Source: Stigmatella aurantiaca DW4/3-1
Lineage (GTDB): Bacteria; Myxococcota; Myxococcia; Myxococcales; Myxococcaceae
NCBI RefSeq assembly: GCF_000165485.1
Contig: NC_014623.1
Location: 3,243,501-3,307,500, forward strand
Length of the DNA: 64,000 nt
Direction: 5' to 3'
In this document: piece by piece, positions 1 through 8,305 of the stretch
How the letters are laid out: each line of letters starts with the position of its first letter
How positions within the stretch are numbered: position 1 is the first letter of the stretch
Notes under the pieces: model-generated
Seen by the model: the letters and a program-made list of their open reading frames with translations, nothing else
Database searches by the model: none
Told to the model about the DNA's origin: nothing
Position numbers and translations under genes: made by a program

Positions 1-2
1 CG

Positions 3-824
3 ACGAGGGAAGGGGCGAATCGCGAGCCCGCCCGGTCATCGGCGAAAAGGCAGCAGTTCGACAACCTGGACCTCTTCGCCCAGGACGCCAAGGTAGGCGC
101 GGCGGAGGCCGCGAAGGCGAAGCTGTTCCTGGCGGAGCTGGAGTCGCAGGGGCCCCGTCTCCCGAAGGACGCGAAGCTGCTGAAGCAGATGGCCCCGAAG
201 CTGGAGGAGCCGCCGCCGGGGGTCGAGAAGGGGGCGCCGCTATGGCAGGAGTACGTCGCTTACCGCAAGAGGCGGCTGAGGGAGATTCAGGACGGTGACG
301 CAGTCAAGGGCCCCTTGAAGTGGGAGGGCTACGAAGGGATGCGCGCCTACTATGCTCGGGGCATGGCCTTCGAGAGGACCATGATCGCCATCCTGAAGGA
401 GGACGCTGCATTGCCCCGCGCACAGCGGCGCTGGCTCGGCGACTTCGAGCAGCCGCGCATCGAGACCCACGTCGGAGTCTCGAAGGCGGACCTTCGTTAT
501 GCGGACGTGCTCGTCATCGAAGCGAAGCCCACTCCGGGGCAGCCACCTCGGGTGGAGACGTTCAGCTTCAAGAGCCGAAACCTCAGCCGCCTGGATTCGG
601 AGGTGCTGGAGATCCAGGTGAATACGGATGCGAGCAACGCGATGAAGCACTACGGTGGAACGCTGAAAATTCTTCGGGATGGCATGCGACAGCAGGCGAA
701 TGTGAAGCGAGTTCGCCTTGTCTATGAGGGGCAGGAGCTTCTGCCCAAGGAGCGCGTGATGTGGGACAACGCGGTGGATGCGGCGAAGAGCGCCGTTAAG
801 GGCGTAGAGGTGCTGTCCCAATGA
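3..824 (+). CDS. C-terminal part of a probable polymorphic toxin (nuclease-like), 5' end outside window
   Basis: The frame is open from the first bases of the window with no stop, so this is the 3' end of a longer gene; the ATG at 189 is only an internal methionine. The upstream stretch is charged and alanine/lysine-rich, like a linker. The last 150 residues read as a compact domain with an acidic strand (ADLRYADVLVIEAK) followed by ETFSFKSRN, a spacing that suggests a PD-(D/E)xK restriction-endonuclease-type fold. Its stop overlaps the start of the next gene (ATGA), which encodes an immunity-like protein, the usual arrangement of contact-dependent or T6SS-type effectors. The nuclease role is inference from motif pattern and context; the overlap and the open 5' end are seen directly. 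Confidence 0.5.
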   Translation, partial: TREGANREPARSSAKRQQFDNLDLFAQDAKVGAAEAAKAKLFLAELESQGPRLPKDAKLLKQMAPKLEEPPPGVEKGAPLWQEYVAYRKRRLREIQDGDAVKGPLKWEGYEGMRAYYARGMAFERTMIAILKEDAALPRAQRRWLGDFEQPRIETHVGVSKADLRYADVLVIEAKPTPGQPPRVETFSFKSRNLSRLDSEVLEIQVNTDASNAMKHYGGTLKILRDGMRQQANVKRVRLVYEGQELLPKERVMWDNAVDAAKSAVKGVEVLSQ

Positions 825-2155
825 AAGTGCCGACGCTGCGCGACTTGAGCAAGGTGGATAGCCTGCACTTCTCCTTCATTGGAGCCTACGACCCAAGGAA
901 CGGGCTGGAGAGCGAAGTGGCACCGCTCCTTGATGCGCTTGAACAATGCGCTGGCGGGTGGATGCCGAGTTTCGTCAAGACTAGCCGCAAGCGGAAGTAC
1001 TCTAGGGAAGCTGTGTGGCGCGCACTGGAGGAGCGGCGCGCGGACTATGGAACGATCATCGGGCTTTTCCGGTCGGAGAATCCCAGCGTGTCGTTGGTGC
1101 TCAATCTCGGACCGGTGGACGAACAGGCCAGCTTGCGCATCAACATCAGCATTCAACCGCTCTCGTTCTTTGCCGAGGTGGAGACTAGCCGCAGCTTTGT
1201 AGCTGCGGCCCGTGCTTGGGCCTCCCGGTATCCTTCGGGTTACTCCTCAGCGCACAGCATTGCAGACCGAGGACTCACAGCTTCTCCCTCCTTCGGTCGC
1301 GACGATGAGACGTGGAAGCGGGATGGGTTCGACAAGGTCTATGAGCTGTGCTGGCTGAACGTATTTGGCCCCAAGCTCATAGAGACCGTCGGGCGCGAGC
1401 GGATGCTTTCGACGCCCGCGCATCTCGTAGAGGAGCTTCCCAACGGTTCTATCCTCCTGGTGCTCTGGCCCACTGCCGCCGAGTTTGCGAGTGAAGAGTC
1501 GCGCGTGGCGCAGGCCCGTGCCCATGTCCACCTCCGGCCGGACCTTGACTTCGACACGGTGCTGCGCGAGCTGCGGGAGCGCAGCGCTGCGCTCGTACCC
1601 GTTGAGCCGCGCTTCCACCCGGACGTGGCGCCACTCCTGAGTCGGCTTCCGGATGAGTTCAGTCTCAGCACGCGTCAGCAGAAGATTGCCGAGCTCAACG
1701 CTTTCCGGCCGCCGGTGCCAGAGGAGTGGCTCCCCGTAGCTCATCCTTCGGACGTGGAGAATCCGGAGCGCATCCGTAGCCGTTATGACGACCTGTCCGA
1801 GGGGCTCGTGGCTGTGCTTCACACGGATGTGCCCTCCATTATGGAGGAGACGTCGGAGTCTCTCACAGACCTCGACTTCCACTTCTGGAAGGAGAACTTC
1901 CCCACGCGGTACACGCGCGAGGTCCTCGACGGACATACGATACCGGCGTTAGGCGTCTACCTGGGGGATGTGCTGGTGCGGCGGTTGGGCGGGACGTGGG
2001 TGCTGCGGGCGAAGATGGAGGAGTCCCAGGTGCGCGTTGGGAAGCGCGTCTGGCTGCCCTTCCTCCGCGCACGCCGGTACATGCAGTCGCGCGAGTCGCT
2101 GTTGGAGTACTCGCTTACCCAGTTCTTCAAGGAGGCTGAGCGGTACCGGCCTTGA
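821..2155 (+). CDS. Imm52-like immunity protein
   Basis: 444 residues. The start ATG overlaps the stop of the preceding toxin-like gene by 4 bp, so the two are probably translationally coupled. The first ~300 residues resemble the Imm52 family known from myxobacterial polymorphic toxin loci: an aromatic-rich core with CWLNVFGPKLIE, a following STPAH segment and a hydrophobic LVLWP strand. The last ~130 residues form a second domain (GVYLGDVLVRRLGGTWV then VGKRVWLPFLRA) that I recall at the C-terminus of similar myxobacterial proteins. There is no signal peptide or membrane segment, so it is cytoplasmic. Expected role: binding and neutralising the neighbouring toxin domain. The family call is from memory of motifs, not a search. 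Confidence 0.55.
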   Translation: MKVPTLRDLSKVDSLHFSFIGAYDPRNGLESEVAPLLDALEQCAGGWMPSFVKTSRKRKYSREAVWRALEERRADYGTIIGLFRSENPSVSLVLNLGPVDEQASLRINISIQPLSFFAEVETSRSFVAAARAWASRYPSGYSSAHSIADRGLTASPSFGRDDETWKRDGFDKVYELCWLNVFGPKLIETVGRERMLSTPAHLVEELPNGSILLVLWPTAAEFASEESRVAQARAHVHLRPDLDFDTVLRELRERSAALVPVEPRFHPDVAPLLSRLPDEFSLSTRQQKIAELNAFRPPVPEEWLPVAHPSDVENPERIRSRYDDLSEGLVAVLHTDVPSIMEETSESLTDLDFHFWKENFPTRYTREVLDGHTIPALGVYLGDVLVRRLGGTWVLRAKMEESQVRVGKRVWLPFLRARRYMQSRESLLEYSLTQFFKEAERYRP

Positions 2156-2467
2156 CTTGGTGCTGGTGTTCCGCGCGCGCGCCGGGCCGCGTCGGCTGGC
2201 GCGCCAATCTCGCGGTGAATATGGTGGCCGCAGCCCGGTCGGCTTCTTCGGGCTGGTCCTCTGTGGCGGCATGTCGCGTGCACGCAATGTTCTTGATCTC
2301 GTTGGCGCCGCAAGCAGCCGAACTTCCCCAGTCAGGGGTTCACTCACAGCCGTCATTCGGAAGTTTGTGGCGGCAACTCTTGACGATTACGCTGTTGCTG
2401 TTCGCAGTCTAGTCGGGACCGCTTGCTGAGAACTTCTCATGCAGACGGAGAATTGTGGTGATTGCCT

Positions 2468-2911
2468 ATGCGCGCATCCTCTTTTAGCAGGAGCACACCT
2501 CCCAATGATGAGTTGAGACTTGTTCCAGTAAAAGCCGAGGGCATACGGCAGCCAGAACTTCGAAGGCGTGCCAAGGAAGGCGGAGCGACTGCAGTTACGA
2601 AGCTTTACTTGGCGGTTCTAGGGGTCGAAGAGGTTGGGCTTCTATCTGTTGATGTTCATGTTAAGGACTTCTATATTTATGAGATTTATGTTGTGAGGCG
2701 GTGCCGCCGGAATCGCATCGGCTCCTATCTATTGGCGCAGGCTGAGAGAATAGCTGTCGAGCACGGCCACCCAGTTGCTCAGCTTAAGCCGCATGCCCTC
2801 GACCCCGAACATGTCGGTCGGGATGTCCTTGTTGAGTGGTATCGTGGCTGTGGATATGTGCCAATCTCGCAAGGGGACTCAGAGTTTTGGCTCAAGCGGT
2901 TGGCCATTTGA
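2468..2911 (+). CDS. GNAT-family N-acetyltransferase
   Basis: About 147 residues from the ATG at 2468 (a TTG lies two codons upstream). The central region has the GNAT fold signature: a beta-4 strand ending in EIYVVRRCRRNRIGSYLL, where RRNRIG is the acetyl-CoA pyrophosphate-binding Q/RxxGxG/A loop, followed by the helix AQAERIAVEHG and a late WYRGCGYVP segment typical of motif B. The acceptor is not predictable. The gene stands alone with about 300 bp of apparently non-coding sequence before it, and its codon use is more AT-rich than the core genes further right, consistent with acquisition. Confidence 0.7.
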   Translation: MRASSFSRSTPPNDELRLVPVKAEGIRQPELRRRAKEGGATAVTKLYLAVLGVEEVGLLSVDVHVKDFYIYEIYVVRRCRRNRIGSYLLAQAERIAVEHGHPVAQLKPHALDPEHVGRDVLVEWYRGCGYVPISQGDSEFWLKRLAI

Positions 2912-3140
2912 ATGAACACATCCTCCTGCCGGCCTGCTCAGGAGGCGCTACATAAGGCAGGGACAGCGACGGAGCCGAGCCACGCTTGTGCAGAGCGACG
3001 AGCGAACGTGCCTTGCGCTCTCGGATTACCGACCTGTCGAATGCAGTCTAGATGCACCCATGACGCGGCGACCGGATTTGGGGTGGGCACGGGAGTCTAT
3101 ATGCTGCAATATTTAAGCTATCGTCAGCTTTGGAGTGAAC

Positions 3141-3830
3141 ATGGTCCGGCAAAGGCGTGTGTCTGCAGCAATTAGCCGTCCTTCCGAACGATTCTCGGAG
3201 ATGATGGTCTTTCACTTCGAGACGCCTCGGCCTGACGAGCTCGCAACTCAGTGGAAGGAGGCGGAGTTAGTCGCGGCCGCATGCAAGCTTGCGGGGCATC
3301 GATTCCACACGGCGGTCGTATTGAACGCCCGCGAACTCGAAGCGCATCTTGCGTACATTTTTACTTGGAAGCCTGCTTCACGAGGCAAGCCGCAGTTTAG
3401 CTTGCACTTTAGTGGTCATGCTGATCGTGAAGGGATTCAGGTTGGCGCTACGTTCCTGGACTGGCATGCCTTGGCGAGCGCAATTGGGCGCACGTCGGTT
3501 AAGGCTCAATTTCCGTATATGCTGTTCATCTCCGGGTGTGGGGAGGGGCGTCCCGAGTTCACCAAAGCATTTAAGGGCGTAGAAAATCGACCAATTTACA
3601 TCTTTGCTTTCGAAGATGAGGTCAATTGGCAGGATGCTGCTCACGCCTCATCGCTGGTCTATCGATTTCTGTCGGACATCGCTGTCAGCGACAGTCGCCG
3701 GGTGAGGAAGGTGGTTGATCAAATTCGTACACTGGGTCTAGGACGGATGCTTTATTATCGATGGGACAAGCAGAGTGATTGCTATCGCCTTTATCCAGGC
3801 CGGACTGGAGCATCAACAAAACCTAAATGA
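3141..3830 (+). CDS. Small caspase/CHAT-like protein
   Basis: 229 residues from the ATG at 3141, preceded by GGAG five bases upstream; a GTG at 3135 is possible. The protein carries a His-containing LHFSGHAD segment and, about 40 residues later, LFISGCGEG, after strand-like stretches. This is the His...Cys dyad layout of caspase-fold (C14/CHAT) proteins, in which SGHG is followed by a strand ending in a catalytic Cys. No additional domain is visible, so it is a minimal catalytic or pseudo-catalytic module. Base composition is clearly lower in GC than the core. It is convergent with a metallopeptidase-like gene only 36 bp away. A defence or cell-death role is inference; the motif pair is what the sequence shows. 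Confidence 0.5.
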   Translation: MVRQRRVSAAISRPSERFSEMMVFHFETPRPDELATQWKEAELVAAACKLAGHRFHTAVVLNARELEAHLAYIFTWKPASRGKPQFSLHFSGHADREGIQVGATFLDWHALASAIGRTSVKAQFPYMLFISGCGEGRPEFTKAFKGVENRPIYIFAFEDEVNWQDAAHASSLVYRFLSDIAVSDSRRVRKVVDQIRTLGLGRMLYYRWDKQSDCYRLYPGRTGASTKPK

Positions 3831-3866
3831 TGTGGAGTCTGAGCGGATTTTCCAAACTGGAAGAAA

Positions 3867-5195
3867 TCAAGGAACGATGTCGCGGAACGCGGGGATGCGA
3901 AGTAGTTCGTGATATCGCGCCTCCCGTTCTACCAAGACCTGACATTCACTCATTGATAGGACGGAGCCCTCCCAATAGCCGTTATCTGCGAAGAGTACCG
4001 GCACGGGGAAACTACCGCCCAAACGTGAGGTCGGAGCTAGGTATTTTTCTGCTCGTGTGAGCCCCTGCTCATAATTCCCAAGCCATGAAAGTAGCTCGCT
4101 CCGAGTGCCAGTGGATGCCCCCTTGTCAAGAAGGGTCTTGACCTCGGAAGCGAGGAGGTCCCGTTTGGCTTGTAGCTCTACCATTATCGGCAAGCCAAGC
4201 TGGGTGAGTAGTTGATCTGCGGTTTGCTCGGCGGAAGCCCAGTCAGTTAGCTGGTTCATTGGAAGTGCGAGTTGCTCGAAGGCGTGAACAAGTAGAGGAA
4301 AGACAAATGAAGGGTGAGGGTATGCCATGTGCTCTGCGACGTTGAGGCTGTGGTCTTTGGCGTATTGATGCAGTGTGGCCCAGATGAAGGGGTCGTCGAA
4401 CGGAATATCTGCGAGCACCGCAACGACTTGTGTGCTTACCGTAAATGTATTCACGCGCTCTGCTGGTGAGTACATTCGTCCAAGTGCAGAGGAGAGCCGG
4501 TGAGTTAGCGCGTAGTAGTGTAGGAGTTCTGGTGTATAGGCGGCAGTGATCGCATCCTCAAGGTGCTTGAATCGGCTCGCCTCGTCACCAACAGACATTT
4601 CGCTAGCAAAATCTACCCCTACTGCGAGGTGTTCGATGAGCGTATGCAGACCCATGGGAATCCTTATGAATGCGCGCTCATTGCTGCGCTGGTCCAGGTA
4701 GAAACGAAGAGCCCAGAAGCGACGGTCAGACGCAGTGCCGTCAGTCCTGAAGAGCGCGCCGGTTGTTTCTCCCCAAATCCATCCAGCTCCTCGTGGCCTT
4801 TGAGCGGCTTCGGCCGCTAGATATGGGGCGATCTCGAAGTAGTAGAAGTCGTCAATCGCGAATACCTGCTTGGCGCGATTCACATCCAGTACCTCGCGTG
4901 CTTGCCGTGTCACGAACTGTTCGGCTGATTCGGCAGGAAGCCTTGTGCCCTCTAAGGTGACGAGCGCGCGTGCCCAGAAACGAAGATCCAGAAGGCCGGC
5001 ATACGTCGTGAAGGAGTGCAAGAGATGCCCGAACTCGTGCGACAGGGTCGCTTGGTCTTGTGGCGCGAGGTCACTAAGTGTGGCGCCATACGGGGAGCTT
5101 ATTTGTATTAGCCAGGCTGCCGGTGAAAAGCTGCCTAGTTGGGTGCTTTGATTGAATAGGCGACGGTGTGTGTTCGCAATGCGATGGGAGGGCAT
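3867..5195 (-). CDS. HExxH-motif metallopeptidase-like protein, unknown family
   Basis: 442 residues, minus strand, convergent with the caspase-like gene. Residues 49-60 read ATLSHEFGHLLH, containing HEFGH at 53-57, a gluzincin/zincin-type HExxH zinc site on a predicted helix. A possible third ligand (Glu) lies in later helices but cannot be assigned. There is no signal peptide, so it is probably cytoplasmic or exported by another route. The rest is mostly helical, with many aromatic residues, and I recognise no named family. The GC content is lower than in the flanking core genes. Its function is unknown; a peptidase is the most economical reading. Confidence 0.5.
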   Translation of the reverse strand: MPSHRIANTHRRLFNQSTQLGSFSPAAWLIQISSPYGATLSDLAPQDQATLSHEFGHLLHSFTTYAGLLDLRFWARALVTLEGTRLPAESAEQFVTRQAREVLDVNRAKQVFAIDDFYYFEIAPYLAAEAAQRPRGAGWIWGETTGALFRTDGTASDRRFWALRFYLDQRSNERAFIRIPMGLHTLIEHLAVGVDFASEMSVGDEASRFKHLEDAITAAYTPELLHYYALTHRLSSALGRMYSPAERVNTFTVSTQVVAVLADIPFDDPFIWATLHQYAKDHSLNVAEHMAYPHPSFVFPLLVHAFEQLALPMNQLTDWASAEQTADQLLTQLGLPIMVELQAKRDLLASEVKTLLDKGASTGTRSELLSWLGNYEQGLTRAEKYLAPTSRLGGSFPVPVLFADNGYWEGSVLSMSECQVLVEREARYHELLRIPAFRDIVP

Positions 5196-5451
5196 GAGGA
5201 AGAATCCTATGGGCTATTGGGGTGGTATGTCTTGTGAGTTCTGCTTGTGAAGTGCATATGGCCGCGTTCCGCTCGTCGGGGCGACCGGCTTAACGCCGTC
5301 TCTTCGCCACAGGGGGCCTTCTTCCTCCGCCGGATTGCTTCGGCCGCAAATGGAGGGACCTCGTCCGGCCCACCGCGCGGAAGGCAGCGACTGCTTGGAC
5401 AGCCGATAAATAAACTATCGCTCACGAGTCGCGATTGGGGCTGGTGGGAAA

Positions 5452-5919
5452 TCAAGCCTGAAGCGGACGAGAGACGGCAGGGGCATTGCCACCCACGGCG
5501 AACCGAATAGTGCAGAGCCTCTCGCATTGTGTGAGAACCGTGATCGTTCGTTTAGGTTCGGAGTCTGGAGAGCCCGGCTGAGTCGACCAGATGGGCAGCT
5601 CGGACAGCGCGGTATATGCCTGTTTCCGTTCATCCCAGTGCTCCAGGAAGTACGCACATGCCAGCCGGCGGCATTCGTCGAGCGCAATTTCGTGATTCGT
5701 TTGGGGCTGCTCCTGGTGCTCCAACACGCCGACGGGGACCCAGCCCTCCTCGGTTCGCGCCCACGCGGCCAGGCCCTCCTGCTCTTGTGTCTGGGCCGGG
5801 GAGGCCGCCATTTCAGCCTCGGTCAGGCTCCGGTCTCGGAGGAGGGTTAGCAGGGCCCAGCGGAAGTCAGAGGCATCGAACACCCTGCCGTTCAGCTCGC
5901 TCTGGACTCTCTTGGGCAT
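5452..5919 (-). CDS. Hypothetical protein
   Basis: About 155 residues from the ATG at 5919, chosen because GGGGA lies seven bases upstream and the upstream in-frame stretch (to 6180) is low-complexity and Arg/Ser/Pro-rich. The protein begins MPKRVQSELNGRVFDASDFRWALLTLLRD and includes a segment EEGWVPVGVLEHQ and a Cys-containing helix DECRRLACAYFLEHWDE. No membrane segment, signal peptide or known family is recognised. It diverges from the membrane protein gene starting at 6234. Confidence 0.45.
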   Translation of the reverse strand: MPKRVQSELNGRVFDASDFRWALLTLLRDRSLTEAEMAASPAQTQEQEGLAAWARTEEGWVPVGVLEHQEQPQTNHEIALDECRRLACAYFLEHWDERKQAYTALSELPIWSTQPGSPDSEPKRTITVLTQCERLCTIRFAVGGNAPAVSRPLQA

Positions 5920-6233
5920 TGGGCGTTCCCCGCGCGGCATGAAGGCGCTGCCGCTCTTCGTGAGGGACAGTAGCGATCCCTCCCCGGGGCGTCGAGGAGT
6001 TGGGGGCTCACCCTTGAGAGGTATGGACGAAGAGGCTGCGCTCTGCCTCCGGACGTGTCGCGCCTGAAGGCGTGGACGAGCGGCTTCTGTAGAGTCTCTG
6101 CCCGCGGGCGGAGACAGAGACGTGCGGGCACGGAGCGATTCTTCGGGGCGCTCTTCGGCTCTCAGAGAGAGACTCGCCAAGAGCCGGAGTAGCGGCTTGA
6201 CGAGGGGAGTAGGGAAGGCGGCATCATCCCGGC

Positions 6234-7373
6234 ATGAGTCAGGCCTCTCCTTCTCAACCGCTTTCGCCTCCTCCTTCGCAGCCGACGCCGCCGAAGGGGA
6301 TGCCCGTCATTGTCATGCTCATCGCCTCCTGCTTCGTGCTGGCCTTCATGGGCTGGGTCATGAGGCTTGGATACCCTGGAGCGGTGCTGGGAGTGGGCGC
6401 CCTCGCTGGGTCCATCGCAATCTTCAGGAAGAAGGACTCCAAGCACCGCAGCGCTGCCGTCATTGGCGCAATTGCTTCTGGCATTGTCGTCTTCGGCGCC
6501 ATCGGGAACGGGAACGAGAAGTCGCGCAGCGAGGCTGCGAAGGCGGCCTCCATCGACGCGGCACGGCAGAAGGCGGAAGCAAGTCGCGCTCATGAAGAGG
6601 ACGTGTCCTCGCGCATTGCTGCGCTGGTTGCGTCGACGGCTCCCCAGGAGGCCGTCGACCTCTGCAACAGCTTTGGGGACGTCGGAGCCATCCCCGAGAA
6701 AAGCCGTGCCGGCTGCGGTGCGGCGTACCTTGCCAAGGGCCGCGAGTCGCTGGCCGCCGCGAAGCTTGCCGAGGCCGTACCCCTCCTGGAGCGGGCGAGT
6801 GCCCTAGCTCCAAGCAACGCAGACGTGGCGACCACGCTCTTGAGTGCGAGGGAGCTGCGCAGCAAGGAGGACTTCAAGGTCAAGGGGCCGGAGGTCTCCG
6901 CCGGGTTGGCGCGTGCAGTGGCTCATGCCAAGGCGAAGGAATGGGAGGCGGCGGAGGCGGAGCTGAACGCTGCTGACGCCACCCTGAAGGGGTTCGAGGG
7001 ACTCGAGGTCGCCAAGTCGAAGGAGTGGAGCACCCTGTCGGGCCAGGCCGCCCAGCAACGGAAGCGCATCCAGCCGGGGTTGGAGAAAATCCATCTCCAG
7101 CGCGCGGCCGAGAAGCTGATGGTGGAGATGCGCGGGGAGAAGCCTAAGAACTCAGGCTGGGATGGCTCCGTGCTGGAGGTGAAGCAGTACCTCCGGCAGG
7201 TGATGAATGACCCCGACAGTTACGAGCATGTCTCGACGTCGGCTCCTGTTGCCCGCGATGCCTACTGGATTGTGAAGAGCTCCTTCCGCGGGAAGAATGC
7301 CTTCGGAGGGAAGGTCCTCAACACGAGGTACTTCTTCATCCAGCGGGGGCAGGTTGTCCGCGTGGAGGAGTAG
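6234..7373 (+). CDS. Membrane protein with helical repeat region, unknown function
   Basis: 379 residues. A Pro/Ser-rich N-terminus is followed by three hydrophobic segments at roughly 23-42, 46-64 and 73-91. A long charged helical stretch (about 95-300) follows, with TPR-like alternation such as ESLAAAKLAEAVPLLERASALAP. A compact C-terminal domain of about 75 residues (VLEVKQYLRQVMNDPDSYEHVST to the end) resembles the small lipoprotein-like modules that test for partial residues near YEHV. I do not recognise the whole protein. The start ATG at 6234 is the first methionine of the frame. Confidence 0.55.
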   Translation: MSQASPSQPLSPPPSQPTPPKGMPVIVMLIASCFVLAFMGWVMRLGYPGAVLGVGALAGSIAIFRKKDSKHRSAAVIGAIASGIVVFGAIGNGNEKSRSEAAKAASIDAARQKAEASRAHEEDVSSRIAALVASTAPQEAVDLCNSFGDVGAIPEKSRAGCGAAYLAKGRESLAAAKLAEAVPLLERASALAPSNADVATTLLSARELRSKEDFKVKGPEVSAGLARAVAHAKAKEWEAAEAELNAADATLKGFEGLEVAKSKEWSTLSGQAAQQRKRIQPGLEKIHLQRAAEKLMVEMRGEKPKNSGWDGSVLEVKQYLRQVMNDPDSYEHVSTSAPVARDAYWIVKSSFRGKNAFGGKVLNTRYFFIQRGQVVRVEE

Positions 7374-7391
7374 AGGCGGGTTGGCCACCTG

Positions 7392-7419
7392 GGCACGAGG
7401 CGCTGTGCCTTCTCGTGCC
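7392..7419 (+). terminator. Stem-loop after the 6234-7373 gene
   Basis: An 8-bp perfect inverted repeat (GGCACGAG / CTCGTGCC) with a 12-nt loop lies 18 bp after the stop codon. There is no U-tract, so it may be a processing or Rho-associated structure rather than a classical intrinsic terminator. Confidence 0.3.
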
Positions 7420-7594
7420 GGGGCTATGAGGAACGATGGGTTGCCCAGGATGGCGCAAGCCTGGGACTGATTCCCCACGCATGGCGCTCTTGCTGCTCGC
7501 GGTCCGGGCGGGCGCTTTCGTAGATGAACCATTGCGGTCCCTGCGGCGACGATGATGCCGAAGGACGTGCGCGGTGCGCGGTGTTGGTGTGCCG

Positions 7595-8305
7595 ATGTCG
7601 AAGAGGTATCTGGAGATGAGCATGGCAGAATTGGATGAGGTGTTTCGGGACGTCGCATGCGCGCACCTCAAGGAATTCGTTCCTGGCAACGAGTGTCCCG
7701 ATCAGTATGTGGCTGACCTGGGCCAGACCCCTCTCACCTTCGATAGGCAGTCAACCGATGAGGCACCGAGCGCTATCGCGCCGGTCATCCTCATTCTTGA
7801 ATCCCCGCACTTCTTAGAATACGGCGACCGCGCCAACCCAGTCCCTGCATGCGGCAGGACTGGCGAGGGAATTAGGCATCATCTGCATAGGGCATTAGCA
7901 CTTCTGGAAGGTGCTGCACTCGATGGTCGTCCGTTGATTCTGGCCAACGCCATCCAATACCAGTGCTCGTTGGCTGGTTCCGAAAAGCCCGGTATCGCTC
8001 CGAAGTTTCATAGAGACGGTGTGTTTGAGCGGATGTGGAACCACACATCCAATGCTGCTCGCATACATTTTGGTAGCAGGCTCAAGAAATATGTCGGCAC
8101 GCATCCGCCCTTTTCGCCCAGTCATCTGGAAGGCTATGTCGTCATCAACGCATGCACCAAAGGCAAATTGAAGCGTGAGTTGCGCTGTATGGTCGAGGAT
8201 GAGGTTCGCGTCGCGCTCCCGTGTAAGAGCCACGTCACGGTCGAACACCCATGCAACTGGAAGCCGCGCACGGAGCTTCGTCCCTGGACGTATGACGCCG
8301 ACTGA
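7595..8305 (+). CDS. Hypothetical protein, possible remote uracil-DNA-glycosylase-like fold
   Basis: 236 residues from the ATG at 7595; a GTG at 7574 and an ATG at 7616 are alternatives. Strong features are VILILESPHFLEYG near residue 64, a glycine-rich TGEGIR region, LILANAIQYQCSL near residue 112, and EHPCNWK close to the C-terminus. The order of an ExPH..EYG loop, an Asn-containing strand and a C-terminal HPxxW loop recalls the motif order of uracil-DNA glycosylases (GQDPY ... N ... HPSPL), but the residues differ and this is only a fold guess. Codon use and AT-rich patches fit the accessory region. Confidence 0.4.
   Translation: MSKRYLEMSMAELDEVFRDVACAHLKEFVPGNECPDQYVADLGQTPLTFDRQSTDEAPSAIAPVILILESPHFLEYGDRANPVPACGRTGEGIRHHLHRALALLEGAALDGRPLILANAIQYQCSLAGSEKPGIAPKFHRDGVFERMWNHTSNAARIHFGSRLKKYVGTHPPFSPSHLEGYVVINACTKGKLKRELRCMVEDEVRVALPCKSHVTVEHPCNWKPRTELRPWTYDAD

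Noticed and set aside
2912-3175. Short open frame of 87 codons between the GNAT and caspase-like genes
   Set aside because: Low coding character, no ribosome-binding site of its own, and overlap with the start of the caspase-like gene.
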